Source: Nephthysia sp036513515
GTDB taxonomy: Bacteria > Chloroflexota > Dormibacteria > Dormibacterales > Dormibacteraceae
Direction of reading: 5' to 3'
NCBI GenBank assembly: GCA_036513515.1
Contig: DATBYW010000198.1
Span: 1-43,423 of the forward strand
Length of the DNA: 43,423 bases
Below, in pieces: positions 16,180 to 24,300 of the stretch (its first letter is position 1; each line of letters begins with the position of its first letter). The notes under the pieces are model-generated. The model had not been told where the DNA came from. It saw only the letters and a program-made list of their open reading frames with translations, and did no database searches. A program made the position numbers and the translations under genes.

Positions 16180-18309
16180 CTAGGCGCTGTCCAGCATCCT
16201 GACCCGCTCTCTCTCCTCGTCCTCGTCGCGAGGCGGCGGTATCAGCAGAGCATCCTCCGGGTAGGGGGTGCTGGAGTCCGGGGGTCGCAGGCCGACGGAC
16301 TCCAAGACGCCGTCCACCTCGTCTCCGACCAGCTCGCCCTGCGCCATCAGCGCTTCGGCCGCCAGGTCGATCGCCTCCCTGTTTGCGTACATCAGCCGCC
16401 AGTCGTCTATGAAGGCGGCGCCCATCACCTGCGCGACCACCCGTCGCGAGCTGCCATGTAGGACGGCGCCGTTGACGCTGCCCGGTCCCAGGGGTGAGCT
16501 GCCGATCTCCTCTACGCGGGAGATCAGGTATTCGCCGATGTTGGCCGCCTTACGGGAAAGCCCCGGATCCATCGGGTCGGGCCCCATGCCCCAGACCCCC
16601 ACCATGTGGCAGGCCAGGCTGGTGCACTGGATCAGGTCCATGGAGACCCCCGAGGAGTTCTCGCCGTAGAAGACCCGCTCCGCGGCAAGGGCCCCGAGGC
16701 CGCCCCGCAGCCGGCCCGCCGTCTGGGAGCGGAAGTGCACGAACTGCTCTTCCTTCTCGATGTTGTAGTGGTGGCCGAGCGACCCCGACCGCATCCTGAT
16801 CGAGAGCCGGACGGAGCTCTTCTCGGGCTCGAAGAAGCGCGACGCGACGGCGTGTCCGAGCTCGTGCCGGGCCACCGCCACCTTGTCGCGCTCGCTGTAC
16901 TCCACCGGTTCGGCGAGACCGGACTCGATGTTGCCCATCGCCTCCCGTAGGTCGTGCCAGGAGAAGTAGGATCTCCCGTCTTCGAAGGCGTACATCAGCG
17001 CCAGCGAAAGGGCCTGTTCGATCATGGCCGGCGAGTAACCGTCCGTGATCCGAGCGAACTCGTCGCGGCGCGAGGGGGAGTCGAGGTCGGGGTCGTGCGC
17101 CTTCTTGTTGAAGTAGAGGTCCGCGATGTCCTTGCGGGCGTCCCGCGTGGGCATCCTGAAGACGATCGTTCGGCCGAAGCGGCCGGGGCGGGTGACAGCC
17201 TCGTCCAGCACCTGCGGCCGGTTGGTGGCGCCGACGAAGAAGAGGTTGTACCGGGGCGGCCGCAGCTGCGGCACCCGCAGCGACCACCGGGTGCCATTGA
17301 AGGCGATCTTGCGAGGGATGAAGAGACCGTCCAAAGTCACGTTCACGAAGCGCCGGAACGCCTTCTTGATGAAGCTCGGCTTGTCCACGCCGTCCATCTG
17401 GACGAGCAGCATGTTCAGGCCCATCTGGAAGCCGCCGCCGAACATGCCACCGAGGCCGCCGGCGCCGCCCCCGGGACCACCCGCGCCGCCGCGGCGCTGG
17501 CCGAGTGCGTCGAACTCGTCGATGAAGATCGTACAGCCGCCCCAGCGCTTTGCCTTCTTCTTGGCGGCCCGGACGGCCATGAAGACGGCGACCATGTCCA
17601 TGCCCATGAACATCCCTGAGAAGGCGGCGCCCGAGGTGATGAGGATCGGGGTGTGCAGGCTCGACGCAATCGCCTTCGCCAGCATCGTCTTGCCGGTGCC
17701 CGGCGGCCCCACCATGAGGACGCCCCGCTCTCGCTTGCCTCCCGCCCTGACGTAGTTCCGGCCGTGTTCGATGAGGCGCAGGATGCGGCTCATCTCGGCC
17801 ACTGCCGACTTCTGACCGCGGACGTCCTCGATCTTCACGTCGTAGTTGGCGTCGCCGGGCTCGAGGGTCTCCCGGCCCATCCGCGAGAAGAGGATGAAGG
17901 GGCCGAAGAAGAGGGCGAAGTTTGCCAGGAACAGCGCGCCCAGCTGCACCACCAGGAGCAGTCCCTGGCCGATCAGGGCGGGGAGGGCCAGTAGGGCCTC
18001 GGCAGGGGCCAGACCAAGGAACATGCCGGCGCCGCCCGTGTAGAGGACGAGCAGGATCGCGATGAAGGTGAATCGGCGCCAGAAGATGAAGCGGTTGGTC
18101 TCGATCGTCCGCTTGTTGATGTCGTCGTCGTCGGCGATCCGCTCGCGCAGGATCAGGGAGCGGCGTGCCCAGCTGAGCAGCCCACGGGAGAGCAGGAGGG
18201 CGGCGAGCGCGAAGAGCACGGAGCCCAGCACGCCCCATTGCATGAGGACCAATCCGTATCCGAAGGCGGACAGGGAAACCAGGGCGGCGAAGATCCAGAA
18301 GATAACCAT
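16180..18309 (-). CDS. FtsH-like membrane AAA+ metalloprotease with insertion in AAA domain
   Basis: About four hydrophobic segments fill the first 145 residues. The AAA domain has GPPGTGKT (201-208), a pore-loop-like FSGMFMG, and Walker B IFIDE (261-265). A Gly-rich stretch follows (274-293) and then about 45 extra residues between QMDGV and FFVGATNRP, where FtsH normally has about ten. The SRH reads RPGRFGR. The peptidase domain keeps zinc motif HELGH (482-486) and the distal Asp558. Family members degrade membrane and cytoplasmic proteins with ATP. The N-terminal topology and insertion differ from canonical FtsH, so it is likely a paralogue. TATAGT lies 12 nt before the ATG. Confidence 0.87.
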   Translation of the reverse strand: MVIFWIFAALVSLSAFGYGLVLMQWGVLGSVLFALAALLLSRGLLSWARRSLILRERIADDDDINKRTIETNRFIFWRRFTFIAILLVLYTGGAGMFLGLAPAEALLALPALIGQGLLLVVQLGALFLANFALFFGPFILFSRMGRETLEPGDANYDVKIEDVRGQKSAVAEMSRILRLIEHGRNYVRAGGKRERGVLMVGPPGTGKTMLAKAIASSLHTPILITSGAAFSGMFMGMDMVAVFMAVRAAKKKAKRWGGCTIFIDEFDALGQRRGGAGGPGGGAGGLGGMFGGGFQMGLNMLLVQMDGVDKPSFIKKAFRRFVNVTLDGLFIPRKIAFNGTRWSLRVPQLRPPRYNLFFVGATNRPQVLDEAVTRPGRFGRTIVFRMPTRDARKDIADLYFNKKAHDPDLDSPSRRDEFARITDGYSPAMIEQALSLALMYAFEDGRSYFSWHDLREAMGNIESGLAEPVEYSERDKVAVARHELGHAVASRFFEPEKSSVRLSIRMRSGSLGHHYNIEKEEQFVHFRSQTAGRLRGGLGALAAERVFYGENSSGVSMDLIQCTSLACHMVGVWGMGPDPMDPGLSRKAANIGEYLISRVEEIGSSPLGPGSVNGAVLHGSSRRVVAQVMGAAFIDDWRLMYANREAIDLAAEALMAQGELVGDEVDGVLESVGLRPPDSSTPYPEDALLIPPPRDEDEERERVRMLDSA

Positions 18310-18321
18310 GGCAGTAGGGGC

Positions 18322-18327
18322 ACTATA
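18322..18327 (-). promoter_or_regulatory. -10 element upstream of FtsH-like operon
   Basis: TATAGT on the minus strand, 12 nt before the ATG at 18309, predicts a 5' UTR of only about five nucleotides. There is no clear -35 element. The inverted repeat at 18351-18364 lies just upstream of where one would be. Confidence 0.55.
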
Positions 18328-18350
18328 CCTCCGCAGGTGCCCTACGCCTG

Positions 18351-18364
18351 TTACAGAGTTGTAA
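18351..18364. promoter_or_regulatory. TTACA-N4-TGTAA operator-like dyad
   Basis: This is a perfect 5-bp inverted repeat with a 4-bp spacer. It starts 23 bp upstream of the -10 element of the FtsH-like run, so a dimeric regulator could act there. The remaining bases up to 18467 hold nothing recognisable. Confidence 0.4.
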
Positions 18365-18467
18365 TCAGTGTTGCGCCGTCAACGAGGCTCGAAGCCTGGG
18401 TGACAGAGAAGAGTATCAGGCCAGCGCCGGCATCCCGGTGGCAGTCCTCGGCGGCCGCTGGTGGCGC

Positions 18468-19640
18468 TTAGATGGCCAGGCGGGCGGCGGTGCTGGTCAT
18501 CATTCGCACGCCGGTGGCGAAGGAGGCCTCGTCTATGCGGAAGCCGGGCGAGTGGTGGGCGGGAGGCGTCTCGCTATCGGGTGGGCGGGCGCCCACCATG
18601 AAGTAGCAACCCGGGATACGGGTCAGGAACTCGGACATGTCGTCGCTGACCGTCAGCGGCTGGCCAAGCAGGCTGGCACGCTCTCCGATCAGCCGGCGCC
18701 CGACCTCCAGGACGGTGCCGGTCACGTTCGGATCGTTCATGCAGGGGATGGTTCCGTGTGTGAGCTCGAGGCTGGACTTGACCTGGAACTCGGTGTCGGT
18801 CTCCAGGAGGAGGTCGCGCAGCCGCTGAAGGGCTTCCTGGCGCAGCTCGGGAGTGAAGGTGCGCACGCTTCCCCGCGCGAGCACGGCCCGGGGGACGATG
18901 TTCCAGGCGCCGTCACTGCGCACGTCGCCCACGCTGCAGTGGCAGCCCGCGCCTTCGTACTCGAGGCCCTCCACGATGCTGAAGATCCGCTCGATCAAGA
19001 AGGCCTGCGCGGAGATGACGTTGCCGGCTCGTTTGATCATGCCGCCGTGGCCGCCCGGGCCCCGGATCGCCACCTCGAAGAAGTCGGAGCCGGACCAGTA
19101 CAGCCCGGGTCGAGTCATCACGGTGCCGCTGGGCAGCCAGGAGGCCATGTGGAGGCCGATCGTGACGTCGGGGTGGTGGCGCTCGAAGAGCCCGCGGGCG
19201 ATCATCTCCCGGGCCCCGGACACGATCTCCTCGGCCGGCTGGAAGCAGAAGAGGTAGGAGCCGGTCAGCCGGTCGACGTTGTCGGCCAGGGTTCGCGCGG
19301 CGCCCAGCAGGATCGCCGCGTGGGCGTCGTGGCCGCAGGCGTGCATGCGGCCCTCGAGGGCCGACGAGAACTCCACGCCCGACTCCTCGAGGATGGGGAG
19401 GGCGTCGATGTCCGCGCGGAGCATGACCGTCCGCCCCGGCCGGCCCGTCTCCAGGACAGCCAGCGCCCCTGTGGGAGTGGGGCACTCCCGGACATCCAGG
19501 CCCAGGTCCGCCAACCGCTCCCTGAGAAACCGAGAGGTCTCGTGCTCCTCGAAAGAGACCTCCGGCCGCCGGTGCAGAGACCGCCGATTGTCAACAACCT
19601 CCGCCAGAACGTCAGCAGAAGGCTCCACCACCATCTCCAT
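18468..19640 (-). CDS. M20-family amidohydrolase (hippurate hydrolase/aminoacylase type)
   Basis: The 390-residue protein shows the M20D pattern: RRSLHRRPEVSFEEHET at the start, LRADIDALPI, MHACGHDAHAAILLGAA (metal ligands), CFQPAEEIVSGA, IGLHMASWLPSG, and a dimerisation domain with GPGGHGG. Such enzymes hydrolyse N-acyl amino acids or amide-linked substrates in the cytoplasm; the substrate is not predictable. It stands alone on the minus strand, downstream of the tandem structured repeats and the response regulator gene. Confidence 0.87.
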   Translation of the reverse strand: MEMVVEPSADVLAEVVDNRRSLHRRPEVSFEEHETSRFLRERLADLGLDVRECPTPTGALAVLETGRPGRTVMLRADIDALPILEESGVEFSSALEGRMHACGHDAHAAILLGAARTLADNVDRLTGSYLFCFQPAEEIVSGAREMIARGLFERHHPDVTIGLHMASWLPSGTVMTRPGLYWSGSDFFEVAIRGPGGHGGMIKRAGNVISAQAFLIERIFSIVEGLEYEGAGCHCSVGDVRSDGAWNIVPRAVLARGSVRTFTPELRQEALQRLRDLLLETDTEFQVKSSLELTHGTIPCMNDPNVTGTVLEVGRRLIGERASLLGQPLTVSDDMSEFLTRIPGCYFMVGARPPDSETPPAHHSPGFRIDEASFATGVRMMTSTAARLAI

Positions 19641-19674
19641 CCCCGCAGCCTAATCCAAACCAGAGAGGTCACAC

Positions 19675-19792
19675 GTATCCGGCGTCACTCGAGAGGCCGG
19701 ATTAACTCCGGCCGTATGAGTCCCGCCCCCGAAACCCAAAACATGACTCCCGCGGGAGGGGGCACGTGGGCGAGGCCTGCCTCCCCCGCGCC
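19675..19792 (+). repeat. Tandem structured repeat, unit 1
   Basis: This is a 118-bp unit. Its elements are a GGCCGGA/TCCGGCC hairpin (19695-19701 with 19707-19713), the block GTATGAGTCCCGC, the perfect palindrome CTCCCGCGGGAG, and a final hairpin around GAGGCCTGCCTC before CGCG. The unit is preceded by GTATC-GGCGTCACTCGAGA. The bases from 19641 to 19674 hold nothing else visible. Confidence 0.88.
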
Positions 19793-19908
19793 GTATCAGG
19801 CGTCACTCGAGAGGCCGGATTAACTCCGGCCGTATGAGTCCCGCACCCGAAGGCCAACGTCACTCCCGCGGGAGGGGGCTCGTGGGGGAGGCCTGCCTCC
19901 CCCGCGCA
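19793..19908 (+). repeat. Tandem structured repeat, unit 2
   Basis: This is a 116-bp direct repeat of the preceding unit with a few substitutions. The first hairpin (GGCCGGA, TTAAC loop, TCCGGCC), the CTCCCGCGGGAG palindrome and the GGGGGAGGC/GCCTCCCCC hairpin are all kept. Changes concentrate in linkers and loops. Confidence 0.88.
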
Positions 19909-20025
19909 ATATCTGGCGTCACTTGAGAGGCCGGATTCACTCCGGCCGTATGAGTCCCGCCCCCGAAGCCCAACGTGACTCCCGCGGGAGGGGGCCCGTG
20001 GGGGAGGCCTGCCTCCCCCGCGCTC
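19909..20025 (+). repeat. Tandem structured repeat, unit 3
   Basis: The third unit ends directly at the stop codon of the response regulator gene. Its first hairpin loop reads TTCAC instead of TTAAC, the complement of the loop in the two inverted copies (GTGAA), so this unit is closest to them. All stems are intact. Confidence 0.88.
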
Positions 20026-20808
20026 CTAGACGATCGGGCCTATGGAATAGCCCTTGGCTGTCGAGTGGAGGAGCTTGCTGCCGAGGTCGGGTTCCAACTC
20101 GTCGAGCTTTCGCCGCAGCGTCAGCAGGGCGGAGTGGACTGTCGAGCGGGCCGCGTTGGGCCGGAAGAGCCCGGCCGCGATCAGGTCGCCCGCGGTCGCT
20201 GCCTTGGAGCCCTGTGCCAGGTGGACGACCAGGGCCGTCTGCTGCGAGGTGAGACGGATCTCTTGCTGGCCGAGCGACATAGTCCGGTGCGTCGGGTCGA
20301 AGTCGAGGCGCCCGAACCGGTAGTGGCCGGAACGCCCGGTGCCGCCCTCGGTCAGGCGCGCGGCCAGGTCCGAGTAGATGTGCGCCATGGGGACGTTGCC
20401 TTTGACGAAGTAGCTGCTCGCCCCGAGCTCGTAAGCCCGCCGAATGGCGACCGAGCTCACCTGCGCCGCGGAGAGCACTATGACGGGCAGGCCAGGGTGG
20501 TTCTGTCGAATCCAGCGCAGCAACTCGAACCCGCCCTCCTCACCCTCGTCGAGGACGAGATCGAGCAGCACGCCGGCGACTCTTTCGCGGGTCAGGAGCT
20601 GCTGGGCTTCATTCGCCGAGCCGGCGACCTTGGCCTGGTAGCCCAGGTCGGTCAGGTCCAACCGGAGCTGCGACTGCATCGGGATCTCGTCCTCGACGAT
20701 CAGCACGGAGGAGCCGATGACCTCTGGTGGCCGGTAAACCTCGAGCCCAGGTGGCAGGGGAGGCGGCGAGAGACGGGGCCGCGTCCTCAGCATCCCGGAC
20801 TCCACCAA
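20026..20808 (-). CDS. Response regulator, receiver plus OmpR/PhoB-type winged helix
   Basis: After a proline-rich leader the receiver domain runs from about residue 34 to 155: acidic pair E39-D40, phosphoacceptor Asp83 in LLDLVLDEG, Ser113 and Lys136 (FVKG). Residues 165-258 are a PhoB-type winged helix (LTSQQTALVVHLAQ, STVHSALLTLRRKLDEL, terminal GYSIG). It is the only DNA-binding output protein of the cluster. The first possible start is TTG at 20808; GTG at 20805 and ATG at 20793 are alternatives that would only shorten the leader. It lies 103 bp downstream of the receiver-only gene. Confidence 0.88.
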   Translation of the reverse strand: MVESGMLRTRPRLSPPPLPPGLEVYRPPEVIGSSVLIVEDEIPMQSQLRLDLTDLGYQAKVAGSANEAQQLLTRERVAGVLLDLVLDEGEEGGFELLRWIRQNHPGLPVIVLSAAQVSSVAIRRAYELGASSYFVKGNVPMAHIYSDLAARLTEGGTGRSGHYRFGRLDFDPTHRTMSLGQQEIRLTSQQTALVVHLAQGSKAATAGDLIAAGLFRPNAARSTVHSALLTLRRKLDELEPDLGSKLLHSTAKGYSIGPIV

Positions 20809-20883
20809 ACGATCGCATGCGTGTGGCTGATTGGCGAACTATGGCGTGAGGACGCTCGCTTTTCAAGATTACGATCGCGCTCG

Positions 20884-20900
20884 GCTTGGCTTTGCCAAGC
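20884..20900. repeat. Stem-loop between the two regulator genes
   Basis: GCTTGGC, TTT, GCCAAGC form a perfect 7-bp stem 11 bp downstream of the receiver-only gene on the minus strand. No T-run follows, so it looks more like an mRNA-processing or partial-termination element than a strong terminator. Confidence 0.5.
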
Positions 20901-20911
20901 TGCCCACTCGT

Positions 20912-21358
20912 TCACCGGGCCGCGGGTGGCGGACCCTCACTTGCACCGCGCCTCTTTCTGATCGCCGGTGGAAGCAGCGCGTAGAGATCTGCCCGATCGA
21001 CCGCCTTGCTCATGTAGCCCAGGATGTCCGGGTCATTGGGCGGCTCCCCGAAGACCGGATAAGCGGTGTAGAAGACGACTGGTACGCCCATGCCCCGGGC
21101 ACGCAGCTCGGAGAACAACGCCCGGCCATCCATCGGCTCGGGGAGCATGAGGTCGATAATGGCCACGTCGGGCGGATCAGTCTCGGCCCTCTCAAGGGCC
21201 TCGACGGCGTCTTCGGCCATTGCGACCCGGTATCCGAGCATGTGAAGGTCGGTCTCCAAGATCACGCGCCACGCTCGTTCGTCGTCCACGACGAGCACGG
21301 TGGACCCTTTCAGGTCCTCCGGGGGTGGTTCCAAAGGTTTGGGCGGCGTAAACGGCAC
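20912..21358 (-). CDS. Single-domain response regulator (receiver only)
   Basis: The 148 residues form one receiver domain with a short Pro-rich leader: D25-D26, phosphoacceptor Asp69 in IIDLMLPEPMDG, Thr98 and Lys118 are all in place. There is no output domain, as in Spo0F, CheY or DivK. The start is GTG at 21358, only 26 bp from the divergent kinase gene. TATACT on the minus strand (21370-21375) lies 11 nt upstream. Its place between kinase and DNA-binding regulator suggests an intermediate carrier in a relay, which is inference. Confidence 0.87.
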   Translation of the reverse strand: MPFTPPKPLEPPPEDLKGSTVLVVDDERAWRVILETDLHMLGYRVAMAEDAVEALERAETDPPDVAIIDLMLPEPMDGRALFSELRARGMGVPVVFYTAYPVFGEPPNDPDILGYMSKAVDRADLYALLPPAIRKRRGASEGPPPAAR

Positions 21359-21368
21359 GGTTTTCGCG

Positions 21369-21377
21369 CAGTATACG
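21369..21377. promoter_or_regulatory. Bidirectional promoter of two-component cluster
   Basis: Overlapping -10-like elements sit in the 26-bp divergent gap: TATACT on the minus strand (21370-21375), 11 nt from the receiver-only GTG, and CAGTAT on the plus strand (21369-21374), 10 nt from the kinase TTG. Both transcripts would have very short leaders. Confidence 0.45.
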
Positions 21378-21384
21378 GAGGGCT

Positions 21385-24300
21385 TTGAGTCAGACGGACG
21401 TAGCCGTGCATGGCGAGCGGCGCAACCTGATCGACACTTTGCGCCGCACTCTGGCTACCTGCACCACTGAGACCGAGATAGTGCAAATGCTCTATTCAGA
21501 GCTAGGCGTCCCGGTCAGTCACGCGCACCTCAACGACGGGAATCGCAACGAGGCGCTTCGGCTCTCAGCGCTGAACGCAGTTGCTCGAGCGCTGTCTGGC
21601 GTGCATGACCTGGAGGGGGTGGTCAGGGCGCTCCACTCCACCCTGGCTCCCCTGATCCCGGTCGAGACGCTGGAGCTTGTGGTGCGCGAAGACGGCGCGG
21701 ACGGCCATGTGCGCCTGCTGACCCTGAATCGGGATGGGGTCTTTCAGAGCGCCAAGCTCTCGCGGCAATCGGTGAGATTGGGACCGGTGCGTGGGGTGCT
21801 TCGCAGCGGCAAGTCAGAGTTCAAGCCGGGGAAAGGACCGGAGTCCGGGCGCCGCTCCCAGGCCTGGCTGCCGATCCTCGAGCAGGCAAAGGTCCTCGGA
21901 GTGCTCTCGGTTCAGGCGCCCGAGACCGCCGCCTACGAGGCATCCACGGTCGCCTTCCTGGAGCAGGTGGCCGACGAGGTCTCGCTTGCCCTGCGCAACG
22001 CCTGGTCCTATGCCGCTCTCGAAGCTCAGCGGAGGAGGCTCGAGGTGGCGAACGTGGTGGGACGCAAGCTCGCCTCGAGCCGGGACAGGTGGTCGATCGT
22101 GCGCACGCTGCGGGAGGAGCTGTCCCGCCACCTGGAGTTCGACCTCTTCTCGCTGGCCACTGTCGAGCACGGCTCTCAGGGCCCGACCGCCCTCGCCCAC
22201 GTTTACGCCTCCGGTGAGGACCGGCAGCTTGCTCCCGTCTCGCTTACCGCCGCGGGCCTCGCCAGAGATGCGTACGAGCAGGGCCGCCCGGTCCTCACCC
22301 GCCGCTCTGGCCGGGCCGGCTCCTTCGAGCGCGCCGCTCCCGCCGCCGAGGCGTCATCCACCGCCGGTGGCGCTCTGGTTTACGTCGCAGGGTCTGGTCA
22401 AGGGCGCCGCGCCGCCTTCAGGTCTGTCGTCTGGGTGCCGGTTCTGCAGGGTGAACAGGTCACCGCGCTGCTCTGTCTGCAGTCCTCCCGCGTGGATGCC
22501 TTCGACGACTGGCACGTCAGCCTCCTTGAAGACGTCGCGGCCCAGGTGAGCCTGGCGCTCGCCACAGCCGATCACTTCAACGCCGCCCAGAACGAGCGCC
22601 GGCGGCTGGAGGCCCTGCACGTCCTGGAGACGGGGGCTGCCGGGGCCGCCGACGAGCGGCAGGTCGCCGAAGCGCTGTTCGCGGCGATGGTGGGGCCGAT
22701 GGACGCCTCTTACGTGGCCCTGACCTACCTCGGCGCGGAGGGTCACCTGACCGGCTACGCCCGAGCCCCCAGCGGCCAGGCCAGGCCTCTGGCACCACGC
22801 CCCGTTGAACGCACGAACTATTTCAAGCGTCTGATCGACGAGCGCCTGACCATCAGCGAGGCGACGCCCCATGACCTTCAGGTGGCCCGACCCGTTGCCG
22901 GCTGGCAGGTGGGGGGGACGCGCGTCCCCAAACAGGTGCTGTGGGTTCCCCTCTTCCAGGGTGAGCGGGTTATCGGGGCGATCTCCGCGCAGCGCCACGA
23001 CGATCGGCCCTTTGTCGCGGCCGAGGTGGAGCTGCTGGAGAGCGCCGCGCCGGTGGTCGCGATAATGCTGCGAACGGTGCGGCTGCATCGCGCCAACGAG
23101 ATGGCTCTCATGCACTCGGTCAGGGTGCAGGAGGTGGCGGCTCTGGCCGGCCACGACCTCGACCAGGTGGTGGCCAGCGTGGCCGATCAGGCTCGGAACA
23201 TGCTTGAGTCGGCCGGCGCTGCCTGCTGGGCCTTCGACGACGACGGCCGCGTCACATCCCACGCCGCCACCGGCCGTTCCGCCGCGCGCAGCGTGCTCAC
23301 CTGGTCGGGCCGCTCGGCCGCACGGTCGTGGAGAGAGCCGCCGTCGGGGGTTTTGAACGGCATCCGGTCTGGCCTGGAGTGGACGTTGATTCCGCTCTGG
23401 TACGGCGATCGCCTGGTGGGCGCACTGGGCTCGGTTCGGCTCCCAGGCGGCATTGATCCGCTGCTCGAGCGCCCAGCCGACTTCGAGCGGCATGCCGCCA
23501 TTGCGATCGAGAACTCCCGCCTGGTGGCGGAGACCCGGGGCCGGATCCGAACGCTGGAGGCGGTGGCCCGATTTGCCAGCCTGGACATCGCGCGGCCCGA
23601 GCGGGCCCGCAGCCAGATGAGCCGGCTGGTCGAGCGTGCCCTCAGCGGATCCAGGGGGATGCTCTGGCTTCTCGAGGGCGACGAGATGGTGTGCCAGGCG
23701 GCCGGGGGAGCCGGACGGCGGCTGCCGGCAGGCAGGCTTCGAGGCCTGGTCGGTGGCGGCTCGCGGCCGCCGGTACGCAGCGTGCGGCGGGTGCTGCGTC
23801 CGATCTCGGCAGACGGCATCGGAGTCTTCGCCACTCCGATCGTCGTCGCCGACCAGATGGTCGGAATGCTGACCGCGGATGCCGGGACCTCGGCGGGGGA
23901 GACCCGCCGGCTGATGACTGTGCTCGCCGGTCAGGCGGCGCTGGTTCTTGGGCGGCTCCAGCTGGTGGGAGAGCTGAATCAGCAGGCTCGGATGATGGGC
24001 ACCATCCTCGCCCACTCGCCCCTGGGGGTGGTTCTGGAGGACGCCGCCGGCAAAGCCCTCTACGCCAACCCGGAGGTCGAGCGAGTCTATGGAGTTGAAG
24101 CGACAGCCATCACCGGCAGGCCGGCTCAGCACCTTCTCGAGCAGGCGGGCGCGGTAGTGCTGGCCGATTCAGAGAGCACCGGCAGCGGACCTCTTGAGCT
24201 CCGATTGCCCCAGCGGGGCACGGTGGTGCAGGTGCGCCGGGTTCCCATCCCGGGCTCCGAGGAGCAACCGGCCCGCGTGCTGACCCTGCACGAGGACATC

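Noticed and set aside
16550..18238. 562-codon frame on the same strand as the FtsH-like gene in another phase
   Set aside because: It is Arg/Pro-rich frame-shift noise. The real frame carries the Walker A, Walker B and HELGH motifs.
19675..20025. CRISPR array
   Set aside because: The units are about 117 bp, similar along their whole length and without unique spacers, and no cas genes are near. This is a tandem repeat.
22354..24132. Long open frame antisense to the sensor kinase
   Set aside because: High GC keeps the antisense frame open. Its residues are compositionally biased and show no motif, while the sense frame has clear GAF, PAS and kinase motifs.
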